A DNA stretch of 64,000 nt from Nitzschia sp. DOCU1 (taxonomy: Eukaryota > Bacillariophyta > Bacillariophyceae > Bacillariales > Bacillariaceae), in NCBI GenBank assembly GCA_951394045.1, contig OX595987.1, forward strand, positions 2,852,001 through 2,916,000, in the 5' to 3' direction. This document shows positions 31,733 through 40,829 of the stretch, piece by piece (the stretch's first letter is position 1; each line of letters starts with the position of its first letter). Position numbers and translations under genes: made by a program. Below the pieces are notes generated by a model that searched no databases, was not told the DNA's origin, and saw only the letters and a program-made list of their open reading frames with translations.

Positions 31733-32242
31733 GGGCCTCCTACCAATTGGACTCATTTGACTGTAAGGCAACCAATTGGATTTTTTCCCTCCGACCCCGG
31801 GCAAACGTCACCTACCAATTGGACCATTTCGACTTCGCTCCGACCCCAGGCTAAGGCCACCTACCAATTGGACCAATTCGACTTTAAGTCAATCGGACTC
31901 ATTTGACTGGAAGGCAACCAATTGGATTTCTTCTCTCCGACCTCAGACTAAGTCCACCTACCAATTGGACCAATTCGACTTTAAGTCAATCCGACTCATT
32001 TGACTATAAGGCAACCAATTGGATTTCTTCGCTCCGACCTCAGGCTAAGGCCACCTACCAATTGGACCAATTCGACTTTAAGGCAATCGGACTCATTTGA
32101 CTGGAAGGCAACCAATCAAATTTCTTCGCCCCAACCCCAGGCTAAGGCCACCTACCAATTGGACCAATTCGACTTTAAGTCGATTTTGACCGAGCAGTTT
32201 TGTCCCTTCCTTCCCATTACAGAATATTCAAGTCCACCTACC
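31733..32242. repeat. 97-bp tandem repeat array
   Basis: Three full 97-bp units begin at 31851, 31948 and 32045 (each starts CTAAGKCCACCTACCAATTGG), with a partial unit from 32142 and diverged ones back to 31733. Each unit holds the motif GGCCACCTACCAATTGG, then CCAATTCGACTTTAAG, GGACTCATTTGACT and AACCAATTGGATTTCTTC. Open frames that cross the array are by-products of the repeat. Confidence 0.9.
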
Positions 32243-32362
32243 AATATGACTTGTATGAGCACTAAATTCCAATTCAGATGTGGTAGTTAGGCACATAAGC
32301 ACCTTCATGAATCTTGACAACTAAGTCAATGTTTACCTAAATCTTGGACCTCTATTAATGTA

Positions 32363-33604
32363 TTATGGTAAGCTAGGTGTGTCTTTGTGACGGTAGAACA
32401 GTGGTAGTGAGTTTTCCACCTCCAGACTATGCTTTTCCAATCCATGCCTTCCCATCATAACATGATCATCCCGAACATGCTCCCTCATCCTCTTCCAAGC
32501 ATGAGTCTTCCTAATGCAATGATGGGCTTCCATTTCTAGGTCAGCAACCAACCAATGTTCTCCGACCTTCTTGAATGCATTCTTGGGGCAATTTGGGTAA
32601 AATGCTTCCTTGGCTTTTCTCTTACCATTCTTATCCAGTCGGCAGTGTGGGCACAAGGCTTCCACAACATTTCTTTTCACATCTTTAACCCTCTCGCAGT
32701 GTGGGCACCAAAGGACCAGGTCAGTCAGGTTCACATCTGCTATGGTCTTGCACCTACCCTCGTGACCTTTGTTGGCTTTGTTTGGCTCTGTTCTCATTTT
32801 CTCCGCATCTGTCAGTTTCCCCTTCCTTTTTTTACCACCATAGCAGGGACCAAAGAAATCTGGCCAATCATCCCTTGTTTTACCCCTCGCAAGGCCACAT
32901 GTCCACAAGTGTTGGACCATGCTTTTATACCCGCTCTTTTTTCTCAGCTGGGAACAGGCAATCTCATTAGAAACATAGGAAATGATCCTTGCGTCATTGT
33001 CACTTCTGTAGTTCTTTGACAATTCGGCATTGATCTTTCCAAAGAAATTGCGGCAAAAACAACACACCAGGTATTTTTCCCCGTCTTTCCTCCCAACATC
33101 TAGTGTCTGCATGGTTCTGCCCCGGTAAGGCTTGCCTTGCTGATTTTCCCCTGGCTCGGCCACGTCAACGTCCATTTCGCAGTCTCCACCTTCCTTGGCT
33201 GCTGATTGTTTTTTTGAATCTTCTTCACCCTGATCCTTGGCTGCTGATTGTTTTTTTGAATCTTCTTCTCCGTCCTCCACACCGGCATGGACACTCAACT
33301 GTTCTTGTTGGACCGGCACTGTGCTCCCTTTTAACCCTATCGGCGTCTTCGAAGTGATCACTGGCGAGGTCAGAATATTGCTGCTCGTAGGGGAGGCAGT
33401 GAGTTGAGGGGCGACCTGGGGCAATTCTTCGATGGGGAGAATTGGGTCCTCCACCATCGGCTTCTTCTGCAAATCCTCCAGCCACTCCTTGAAATCCTCT
33501 TCATAAGGGCCCCGTGGCGGTGGGTACCATTTTGACATTTCATTCTCAAGATTCTCGTTGATGAGCTGGATCTCTTCGATTTGCCCGTTGCAGCTACTGC
33601 ACAA
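32363..33604 (-). CDS. Zinc-finger protein of the accessory block
   Basis: A 413-residue protein. The middle carries two direct copies of a 14-residue unit (GEEDSKKQSAAK plus two), encoded by a 42-bp duplication near 33195-33276. The C-terminal half has several Cys/His pairs: CCFC...HLWTC spaced like a BED-type finger, CPHCERVKDVKRNVVEALCPHC like a zinc ribbon, CKTIADVN, and HHCIRKTHAWKRMREHVRDDH like a C2H2-type finger. Such an array suggests DNA binding, perhaps to the repeats of the block (inference). Its start is 36 bp from the stop of the protease ORF on the same strand. Confidence 0.65.
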   Translation of the reverse strand: MCSSCNGQIEEIQLINENLENEMSKWYPPPRGPYEEDFKEWLEDLQKKPMVEDPILPIEELPQVAPQLTASPTSSNILTSPVITSKTPIGLKGSTVPVQQEQLSVHAGVEDGEEDSKKQSAAKDQGEEDSKKQSAAKEGGDCEMDVDVAEPGENQQGKPYRGRTMQTLDVGRKDGEKYLVCCFCRNFFGKINAELSKNYRSDNDARIISYVSNEIACSQLRKKSGYKSMVQHLWTCGLARGKTRDDWPDFFGPCYGGKKRKGKLTDAEKMRTEPNKANKGHEGRCKTIADVNLTDLVLWCPHCERVKDVKRNVVEALCPHCRLDKNGKRKAKEAFYPNCPKNAFKKVGEHWLVADLEMEAHHCIRKTHAWKRMREHVRDDHVMMGRHGLEKHSLEVENSLPLFYRHKDTPSLP

Positions 33605-33640
33605 TGGCCGAGTTCCAGCCCTCTCCTGCCCCCTTTGCGT

Positions 33641-35959
33641 TCATTCCGCAAGAAAGCATTGGGAGTGCATTCTGCGGAAGCAGCAACCTAGCGAGACAAA
33701 CTGGGATTGTACTTTCTCCACGCAGACGCAGGGGGAACATTTGAGTCGGCTGATGAGCCCGATGAAGGATCGGGGGGTCAACCTATGGAGGCGCAGACTG
33801 ATCTCTTTGCAGACTGCCCAATTGTTGCTGTCCTCACCACCGTTTGGCACTAGCTTGTCCCAGAAATGAAGGAGGGCATTGCTGACAAGCCGAAGCGCTT
33901 TTGCCTTTGTGGTCCACCTAGCGTCACCTCCAGAGGGCCAGTCCTCCCAATTAGGACAACCAACTTCCTGGTTCAGCTTCAGCAAGATGGCCGGACCGCA
34001 ACTGTTACTATCAGTCGGGCCGGAAGCGATGTTCTCGTACCCAGTCAGCCGGGCTTCTCCTTCCAAACCAATCCACCGCGTGGCTGTCTTTGCTAGCTCT
34101 TGAGCAGTTACAAAGAAGTCTGGGTCATCCGCCTCGAGTTCCTCCAGGGTTTTGGGTGCACCCCCGTCTTCCCGAACGACGGCCTCGAATAACGTCACAT
34201 TCATCTGTGCCGACGCAGATTCGGAGGGCCCTTTTTCCACTCTGAGGAGGAAAAAGTGCTCGGTAGGTTCGTCTACCTGGAGAGGGATGAAAACCACTTT
34301 AGCGCCGCCCAGGTCCGTTGGCTTGGCAGCATAACCCTCTTTGAAGGAGTAAGCGCCAGATAGAACTGTGGGGTAAATATAAAAGCCTTCCTCTTTTTGC
34401 TGGCATACTGCGGCGAGCAGCCCAAGGCCAGTGTTGAGCAGTGCCTCGTCCCAGTTTTCTCCTGGTTTTAACAGTGGGGGGAAATGCAGTGACTTCAACT
34501 CAATCTGGAACCCGAATTCACCAAACGGTTGCATCGCCCTTGCGCACTTTTTGTTCCATTCCTGGTCGTCGGTGTCAGCATTCAAAGATCCGCGAACTGA
34601 TGAGCATATGGAGGAGTCCAATGAAAAGGACGGGGAGTCGAAATATGGATCCTCCAGCTCTGCTTCGATTTCTTGAACGTTGTCCCGTCCCAGGGCTTTG
34701 CCGCCGTTGTTTTCCTTTGCGGCGGCCTTTGATTTCTTGGTCAGCCTGCCCCTCTGCTTTGCCGTCTTGGTGGGGCCCTTCTTTGGTACCTTGGTGGAGA
34801 CCTTAGTCGCTTTGTCCCCACTCCGTGTGGACACCATGGTGCTTGCCTCCTTGCTGCGTAGTCGGTAGTCGGACCGTCGCTTTGCTGGTGGTTTTTTTGA
34901 ATCGTCCTCCCTCTCTTCATCACCAGTGAGGGCATTCCTTCTTTGCTTCTTTGGCGGAGTATCTGGTGGAGTTTCTGCTATCAATATTACCTCCTCTTTC
35001 GTACTGTCCTTCGCGATTGTTTCCTTCCTGATTCGTAGTGGATAGCCCGACCTACGCCCTGCAGCTCCTTTTTTTGTCTCCCCCTCACCAATTCCAGCAC
35101 CCGCACGCTGCACAAATTTGACCTTGTAGACGTCCAACATAGCCCGCTCGTCAATGTCCAACTTTTCTTCATCGAACTGACAATGTTTTTTCTTACCCAA
35201 TGCAATGATCAGTTTCAAAAAGTACTGACGCGCATTCCCCACGTCGGTCGGTGTAATCCAGCCAACGGGTTGTGACCTTGCAACTTCCAACAGAATCATG
35301 ATGGCATAAACGCCACAATCCCAGGAGTTCACTTGTTGGGGCACCTCCTCTTTCTTTGGAAATACCATTTGCCAAGGGGCAGAGCGGTGGTTGTACAAGC
35401 AGTCCACAAACTGCGACATCACATGAAACTTTTTGTACGTGACAGGCAATTTTTCGTGGGTTTTCTGCATGGGATCAAATAGATATACTCTACCTGCCAA
35501 ACCAGTGGGGATCATAGAATCATAAACCCAAATCCTCCTTTTGAATGGGTCCATCTCGCACCCAATCCAGTGATTTTCTCGCAGGTTGACTGCGGCAACA
35601 ACTCGCACCATTTGTCTCCGTTCAAAATTGGGTTGCTGCGATTGGAATTTTTCTCTGGTATTGGCCAAGAATCGCTGCCAACGTCCATTCTCAGGACCAA
35701 GATTCCTCTCTTGCCCTAGAAAAAGCTCGGCTATATAATGAGGTAGCAGCAACGTTCCCTTGGGCAGCATCCCCTCGAGTATGGTTACAATGACGGATTC
35801 AACAAGCCAACTGTCCCTTCGCTCAAACGACAATAGAACACGCGACCAATCAACATCCCCGGGCCTTACCCAATCATTGGGCTGCCGTTTGGGCAAATCT
35901 TTTCTTTTGAGTGGTTCTACCAACTCATATTTGTTTATCCAGTGACTGGCTTCTTGCAT
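33641..35959 (-). CDS. Ulp1/C48-type cysteine protease protein, one complete and one degenerate domain
   Basis: A 772-residue protein. The first domain shows the complete Ulp1 tetrad: His130 in ENHWIGCEM, Asp147 in WVYDSM, Gln209 and Cys215 in QVNSWDCGVYAIMILLEVA, with the usual Gln-x5-Cys spacing. A basic linker (residues about 300-440, with KKQRRN and RRSDYRLRSKE repeats) follows. The C-terminal part looks like a second, degenerate domain: EHFFLLRVEK (His568) and TDSNSCGPAILLKLN (Cys654), with TLFEAV where Asp would be expected. Ulp1 enzymes cut SUMO or process polyproteins. C48 proteases occur in several eukaryotic DNA transposons and giant-virus-like elements. The last 60 residues, rich in Cys, may run past a former stop. 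Confidence 0.8.
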   Translation of the reverse strand: MQEASHWINKYELVEPLKRKDLPKRQPNDWVRPGDVDWSRVLLSFERRDSWLVESVIVTILEGMLPKGTLLLPHYIAELFLGQERNLGPENGRWQRFLANTREKFQSQQPNFERRQMVRVVAAVNLRENHWIGCEMDPFKRRIWVYDSMIPTGLAGRVYLFDPMQKTHEKLPVTYKKFHVMSQFVDCLYNHRSAPWQMVFPKKEEVPQQVNSWDCGVYAIMILLEVARSQPVGWITPTDVGNARQYFLKLIIALGKKKHCQFDEEKLDIDERAMLDVYKVKFVQRAGAGIGEGETKKGAAGRRSGYPLRIRKETIAKDSTKEEVILIAETPPDTPPKKQRRNALTGDEEREDDSKKPPAKRRSDYRLRSKEASTMVSTRSGDKATKVSTKVPKKGPTKTAKQRGRLTKKSKAAAKENNGGKALGRDNVQEIEAELEDPYFDSPSFSLDSSICSSVRGSLNADTDDQEWNKKCARAMQPFGEFGFQIELKSLHFPPLLKPGENWDEALLNTGLGLLAAVCQQKEEGFYIYPTVLSGAYSFKEGYAAKPTDLGGAKVVFIPLQVDEPTEHFFLLRVEKGPSESASAQMNVTLFEAVVREDGGAPKTLEELEADDPDFFVTAQELAKTATRWIGLEGEARLTGYENIASGPTDSNSCGPAILLKLNQEVGCPNWEDWPSGGDARWTTKAKALRLVSNALLHFWDKLVPNGGEDSNNWAVCKEISLRLHRLTPRSFIGLISRLKCSPCVCVEKVQSQFVSLGCCFRRMHSQCFLAE

Positions 35960-36067
35960 CCTCGATGTTATTTGTGGGCTCTAATGTCAATTGACCTAAG
36001 CAGACAACTGGAAGATGGCCTTGTCAAACCACCAAGGACATCAGCAGCACACGTGGCTTTCCAATTC

Positions 36068-36436
36068 AGGGCCACCTACCAGTTCCAAAATCAGACTGGT
36101 TGCTGGCCCTACTAGGACGTGATTATCCGTGGACCGTGTGACGGGAGTACGGACGGCCAACAAGAGGCAGGGCCAGGTACCAGTTGAACGGTGACGGATG
36201 ACTGAATGACGGTTTGTCAACCCAATCTAGGGCCACCTACCAGTTACAATTTCAAACTGGTTGCTGGCCCTACTAGGACCGTGGTTATCCGTGCGACCGT
36301 ATGACGGGAGTACGGATGGCCAACAAGAGGCAGGGCCAGGTACCAGTCGAACCGTGACGGATGACTGAATGACCGTTTGCCCACCCACTCCAGGGCCACC
36401 TACCAGTTACATTTTCAAACTGGTTGCTGGCCCTAG
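36068..36436. repeat. About 162-bp direct repeats each containing a hairpin
   Basis: Units start at 36068, 36229 and 36392 (the last partial). Each begins AGGGCCACCTACCAGTT, and after a short loop returns as ACTGGTTGCTGGCCCTA, forming a hairpin. The spacer contains TATCCGTG, GACGGGAGTACGGA, a further GGGCCAGGTACCAGT, and GACGGATGACTGAATGAC. The array sits between the divergent starts of the protease gene and the 755-residue ORF, where a shared promoter is expected. Confidence 0.9.
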
Positions 36437-36945
36437 GACCGACCGACCGGGTTGAATCTCGAGACCGGAATTCCGACAGACATAAGGGCTTATTAAACAT
36501 AAATTGGGTCGGCACGTGCTCGTACCGATACATAGAAACAAGGGCATATAACCTTTCCACAGGGGGAGTGCACACATTCTCCCAACGTTCAAAATACTAA
36601 CTTCCTTATGTACATAAGAGCACCTTCGACAAATTTAGAATATAAACTGGATAGTGCACAATATTTCGATGGCCAGGTGAGTCTTATTCGTCATGCAACT
36701 GCCAAACAGCACCGGCTACTTAGCAAACCACCCCACGGGCGGACGCGCGCAAGAGCACGGCGGTGTCCACTTGCCTGTCATAATTCTCAGATTCAGTCAA
36801 TTGAACTTGGTACAAATCTCTACGCGTAACTTAGCGTAGGGCGAATAATGGTGAAAAACCGAAATCCCAGATTTTTGTTTTTCACTACGTCTCGCATTTG
36901 CGCGATAATTTCCGCACACACCGTTTTCAGCTACAGGCGAATACG

Positions 36946-39165
36946 ATGGTAGTTACACTCAGACGACGTCTCAAAGAACAATACAAATCAGTCTCCCTGA
37001 TAGATGATGATAGTTTGACGGCAGATACAGTTCTCGGTAGGGCGGTAGGCACCATCGATTGGCCGACAAGCGACTTGGTTAATTTTGACGCCGTTGTGCG
37101 CCCTGACCCCGATTTTACCACGGGACCGACGCAACCCACCGTCGCTGGTCAGACGATCAGGAATTTATTTTTGGATGAGGAAATGGACCTACTCACCGCA
37201 GCGCTGGGAAACGATGTTGTTGCATTCTCCAACGGCGGTGATGTCAACGATGTCAACCTCACCCAGGCCGTTTCCAAGGTCGTCGAGACAAAAAAGCGAA
37301 AGGAGATGAATCGGACACAAAGTCCTTATTTGCCCTCACAGGGCATGGTTGCTCTCGGTCTTATTCTATTTTCGAAGAAGCGCAAGAAATCTTTTTTCCG
37401 TGATAGCATTTACGCCTGCACGGTATTTTCTAACGAACTCAAAATGTCGTTAGCCACCTTCCTGCGTTTACGTGGCTGGCAGGCTAAGGTGGCGCAAGGT
37501 CACGTACATGTGTCCTACGTCCGCATCCACAACTGCCTGAAGTTGATTGGCGGCGACAAGGCGCAGATGTATTATCGAGCGGCGACCATGATGGAGTCGC
37601 TCTACAAAGTGCTCCAAAGTGATGAACTTTTCCCGCCGCCCTCCACCGATTTGGGAGAGACCAAATCCGTGTTACACAGCAAAGGAGGCGGGGCCGCCGC
37701 AACATTATCTGTTTACACTACAACCGTGCCGGACCAAATGGGTATCGGTGCCAAGGATGCTACGGCCGGCGGCAAACCTGCTAACTCGCACGTATCTAGA
37801 TTGGCAGGTGGGCCTGGTAATACTACAACCATCCAGAATGAGGCGAATGATTCGGAATCCGAAGACGATGAGGAAGAATCCACAGACGACTACGACGACG
37901 AAGACTCAAAGGGCGACTACGAGGAGGAGGATTTCGACGACACCAGCTGGAGCCAAGGCGAAGGAGGAACCTACAGCATGGCCACCGACGACGTGACCGA
38001 TAGCAGTACGCTTGGTCCTTTGCCCAAAAAAAAAAAAATTACCGGTCCCAACAGACATTCGGAGAAGGACCGCCTTGTTTCTAAACTTTTCACAGAGCTG
38101 TCTTCTTGGAGGAATCTGGTTGAACGTCAAAAAATTCTCCAGCTAGCCTGGAGGACGATGCAGTGTTGTTTTGAGCCAGTTCTTCGTACTGAGATATTTG
38201 AGGACGAGGATGTGATGAAGAAGCTATTTACCCTGATTTTTTTGGATTGTTCCACCAAGCGTATGGTCCTTGAGTCCTGTCAAGACCTCCTGATGATGTG
38301 TCCGACCCACGATGTAATCATCGAGAATAAGACCATGATGAGGGAGCTCCTCGACGACCCCGCGACAATCCGCCAAAAGGTCTCTGCGCGGTCTAAATCG
38401 CAATCTTTCTTCGAATACAAGCAAGACTTGAATGTTCAGTTGAAGACACATTTCCTTCGTGCATGCTCCAAAATGGACGAACGTCAATGGCCAGCTCAGA
38501 GAACGTTGGTCAGGCTTGCCGTGACAATGGAGCTAGATAAGAGGAGAGAGTCATCCATGACTATCAATCGTCTTACGTCCTACCGCAAGCAAAGCACCGA
38601 GGTGGAAATCAAGATTGGAGAGCGTAGTCGACGGCAACTGCCCGTGCCCACCGCTGTTCTTGCAAGCCTCCAAGCAGCCCCATCACTTTTTGATAAGGAC
38701 CGCCGTGCCCTCACCAAGGCAGTGTCAGTGGCTCACCGACCCACTCCCAGGGCCGTCACCCAGAGCCCGACTGCAAGTCCGAGCTGCCAAGGGGACCCGT
38801 CACTTGAAGACAGTAAACCCCTTCGCGTGGCAACATTGGAGGAAACCAGGAAACTTCATCACCGCCTGGTGGTAAGGCGGACCGAAGACATTATTATGCT
38901 GTACCACGCTCCGGTGGAGGTGTATTTTGCACGCAAACTGGGCGAATACAACCACCAATATCAAAACATGGGTGACTGTCCTCCCGAACACTTCGAACGT
39001 TCGGACGCGCCTCTTATTGTTGTTGGCGACCAATGCCCCCGTGCAATGGTGGGCAATGAATTTTACGTGGCACGCCCGGAAAGTAGTATATTACGAGCTT
39101 TCGGCCAAGGACGCTTTGCGGCACCGAGGTATTCTCCGACACTGAACCTGAAGACCACTTGGTGA
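36946..39165 (+). CDS. Unknown accessory protein with acidic tract and NLS-like motif (first of two overlapping ORFs)
   Basis: A 739-residue product from the first ATG (the frame is open back to 36898). No family recognised. An acidic low-complexity tract (ESEDDEEESTDDYDDED, nt about 37855-37945) is followed by PKKKKITGP, an SV40-like nuclear signal encoded over a run of 13 A at 38026-38038. Helical regions lie on both sides. The frame ends at TGA 39163-39165 just after the next ORF begins in the -1 frame. The last dozen residues (PRYSPTLNLKTTW) look unnatural, while the other frame at the same place reads TEVFSDTEPEDHLVRKV, so the two ORFs may be one gene. Confidence 0.65.
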   Translation: MVVTLRRRLKEQYKSVSLIDDDSLTADTVLGRAVGTIDWPTSDLVNFDAVVRPDPDFTTGPTQPTVAGQTIRNLFLDEEMDLLTAALGNDVVAFSNGGDVNDVNLTQAVSKVVETKKRKEMNRTQSPYLPSQGMVALGLILFSKKRKKSFFRDSIYACTVFSNELKMSLATFLRLRGWQAKVAQGHVHVSYVRIHNCLKLIGGDKAQMYYRAATMMESLYKVLQSDELFPPPSTDLGETKSVLHSKGGGAAATLSVYTTTVPDQMGIGAKDATAGGKPANSHVSRLAGGPGNTTTIQNEANDSESEDDEEESTDDYDDEDSKGDYEEEDFDDTSWSQGEGGTYSMATDDVTDSSTLGPLPKKKKITGPNRHSEKDRLVSKLFTELSSWRNLVERQKILQLAWRTMQCCFEPVLRTEIFEDEDVMKKLFTLIFLDCSTKRMVLESCQDLLMMCPTHDVIIENKTMMRELLDDPATIRQKVSARSKSQSFFEYKQDLNVQLKTHFLRACSKMDERQWPAQRTLVRLAVTMELDKRRESSMTINRLTSYRKQSTEVEIKIGERSRRQLPVPTAVLASLQAAPSLFDKDRRALTKAVSVAHRPTPRAVTQSPTASPSCQGDPSLEDSKPLRVATLEETRKLHHRLVVRRTEDIIMLYHAPVEVYFARKLGEYNHQYQNMGDCPPEHFERSDAPLIVVGDQCPRAMVGNEFYVARPESSILRAFGQGRFAAPRYSPTLNLKTTW

Positions 39166-40559
39166 GAAAAGTCATCGGGCAACTGTTGGATGGACTGTGT
39201 CCAATGGGGAGAGAAATGTCGGACTGTCTCAAGCTACCGGTTACAATCAACCACCGCCGCTATCAGGATTATGCGTCGCATCTCGCCGACTATTTTTATT
39301 CTGGCAAGTCCGACGTGGAGTTCGTCACCTTACAGTTGTTGAATTTATCTGCTGGAGAGGGGGGTGAGGAACACCGTGATCAATTCAACGATCACAGGCC
39401 CTCGTACGACCGGGTTGTCGTCAAAGTGATCAATCTGGTGGATGCGACCGGCTCGCTTTGGTCTGTGAAGTTGATCACGGGCTACCGCCGCAACATTGGC
39501 GATTACTACGGAGCCAAGGCATCGGCTGTGAACAAGGTCATGCTGGCCGCTAGCACTTACCTCAACAGTCTGGACCAGGCTTACGTGCGTTGGGTGGAGG
39601 CACACCAAGGCGGGTACCAAGGAAAAAACATCCCACGGTGGTACTGTGTGGACGATTTCTCGTTGTCGGCTATGACTCCATGGGACACCGACGGAAGCTT
39701 CACCCTGCTGACAGGAATCGGTCGTGGATTCTGGATGTCCCTAGCTTTGTCGGACATTTTGGAACTCAAAACGAAGTTGAGAGTGCCAGTCTCAGGTCTC
39801 TACCAGCTGGTGTTAGTCCTGGTGTGGCAGAACAGCTTTGTGAATTTTCACCAGGTCTGCCAACAAATGTTGAGAAACCCTGACTTCGACGTTAACTACC
39901 CTATTTTTGAGTACTACCGCGTGGCAACCATATTGTTCGAGGACAAGAAACCCTGTGCACGGATGATTGGTGGGTCAACCCCACGATTCGGACCGGCGGC
40001 TATTGATTTTGCGGTAACTTTTGGGACAGACGTTAATCCCAAAAAGGAACTGGTGGACTTTGTGGTGGAGGAGCTGCGTTTACTTGCGTCAAACATGAAC
40101 CAAATCGTGGAACCGAATATGGAAAATGTCACAACAACATTGCTGCACACCAACAAAAATATAAAGGCGAGAATATTGTGTCAACTGGGCGGTTTCCGTC
40201 TGATGCTGTGTGTGCAAGCTGATGCTCACTTGGGACTTGGCGTGAAGGCGCGGAAACAATTGCGCAGTGTCTTCGTCCCACTGGAGGGGAGCGGGGGGTA
40301 CGACCACCTTCTGATGGCGGGTATAGGGAAAGAGGATATGACACAGGTCCTAGAGGACATAAGAACATCCCTTTCGGTGGGTACTAGGCCCATTCACCTG
40401 GATGAGGTCGAGAATATCCTTTGCGAGTCAAGGGATGGTCGTCTTTGCCAGAAGTTTGACCGGTATTTCATAGGACAGTCATTGTTCAGACTTTCCAACA
40501 AGGGTGCACCCATGGTAAAGTATTTTGGATCAACCGAGTGGGAGCCTGTGCCGGTATAG
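39159..40559 (+). CDS. Unknown accessory protein (second of two overlapping ORFs)
   Basis: This frame is open from 39087 to 40559; the listed start is a TTG and no early ATG is suitable. The product of about 466 residues is globular and mixed alpha/beta (VVVKVINLVDATGSLWSVKLITGYRRN, LYQLVLVLVWQNSFVNF, SLFRLSNKGAPMVKYFG). I recognise no family or catalytic motif. It overlaps the preceding ORF by 7 nt in the -1 frame. Lack of its own start suggests it is the C-terminal half of one protein with the preceding ORF, separated by a frameshift mutation, a sequencing error or programmed -1 recoding. Confidence 0.6.
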   Translation: MVRKVIGQLLDGLCPMGREMSDCLKLPVTINHRRYQDYASHLADYFYSGKSDVEFVTLQLLNLSAGEGGEEHRDQFNDHRPSYDRVVVKVINLVDATGSLWSVKLITGYRRNIGDYYGAKASAVNKVMLAASTYLNSLDQAYVRWVEAHQGGYQGKNIPRWYCVDDFSLSAMTPWDTDGSFTLLTGIGRGFWMSLALSDILELKTKLRVPVSGLYQLVLVLVWQNSFVNFHQVCQQMLRNPDFDVNYPIFEYYRVATILFEDKKPCARMIGGSTPRFGPAAIDFAVTFGTDVNPKKELVDFVVEELRLLASNMNQIVEPNMENVTTTLLHTNKNIKARILCQLGGFRLMLCVQADAHLGLGVKARKQLRSVFVPLEGSGGYDHLLMAGIGKEDMTQVLEDIRTSLSVGTRPIHLDEVENILCESRDGRLCQKFDRYFIGQSLFRLSNKGAPMVKYFGSTEWEPVPV

Positions 40560-40657
40560 GATTCCAAACAGTAATGGTTTTAGTATATGTGTTAGTCCTA
40601 CTAGGCATTTAGTTAATCCTACTAGCCATGTAGTTGTTTGGATTTACAATGGATGGT

Positions 40658-40829
40658 GATCCTAGCAGTCGAACTGGTAGGTGGCCTTTGACCAACGGGG
40701 TAGCGTGGGTTAAGACAAATCCATTTGGTCCAATCAGAAATTGCGATCCTAGCAGTCGAACTGGTAGGTGGCCTTTGACCAACGGGGTAGCTTGCGTTAA
40801 GACTAATCCATTTGGTCAACTCAGAAACG
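40658..40829. repeat. 87-bp tandem duplication
   Basis: Two copies start at 40658 and 40745 with GATCCTAGCAGTCGAACTGG. Each carries GAACTGGTAGGTGGCC, the reverse complement of the shared core. They follow the stop of the second unknown ORF by about 100 bp, and the second copy runs directly into the 181-bp satellite. Confidence 0.9.

Noticed and set aside
31655..32290. A series of plus-strand frames with repeated PTNWTNS-type peptides.
   Set aside because: They are translations of the 97-bp repeat array, whose period is not a multiple of three.
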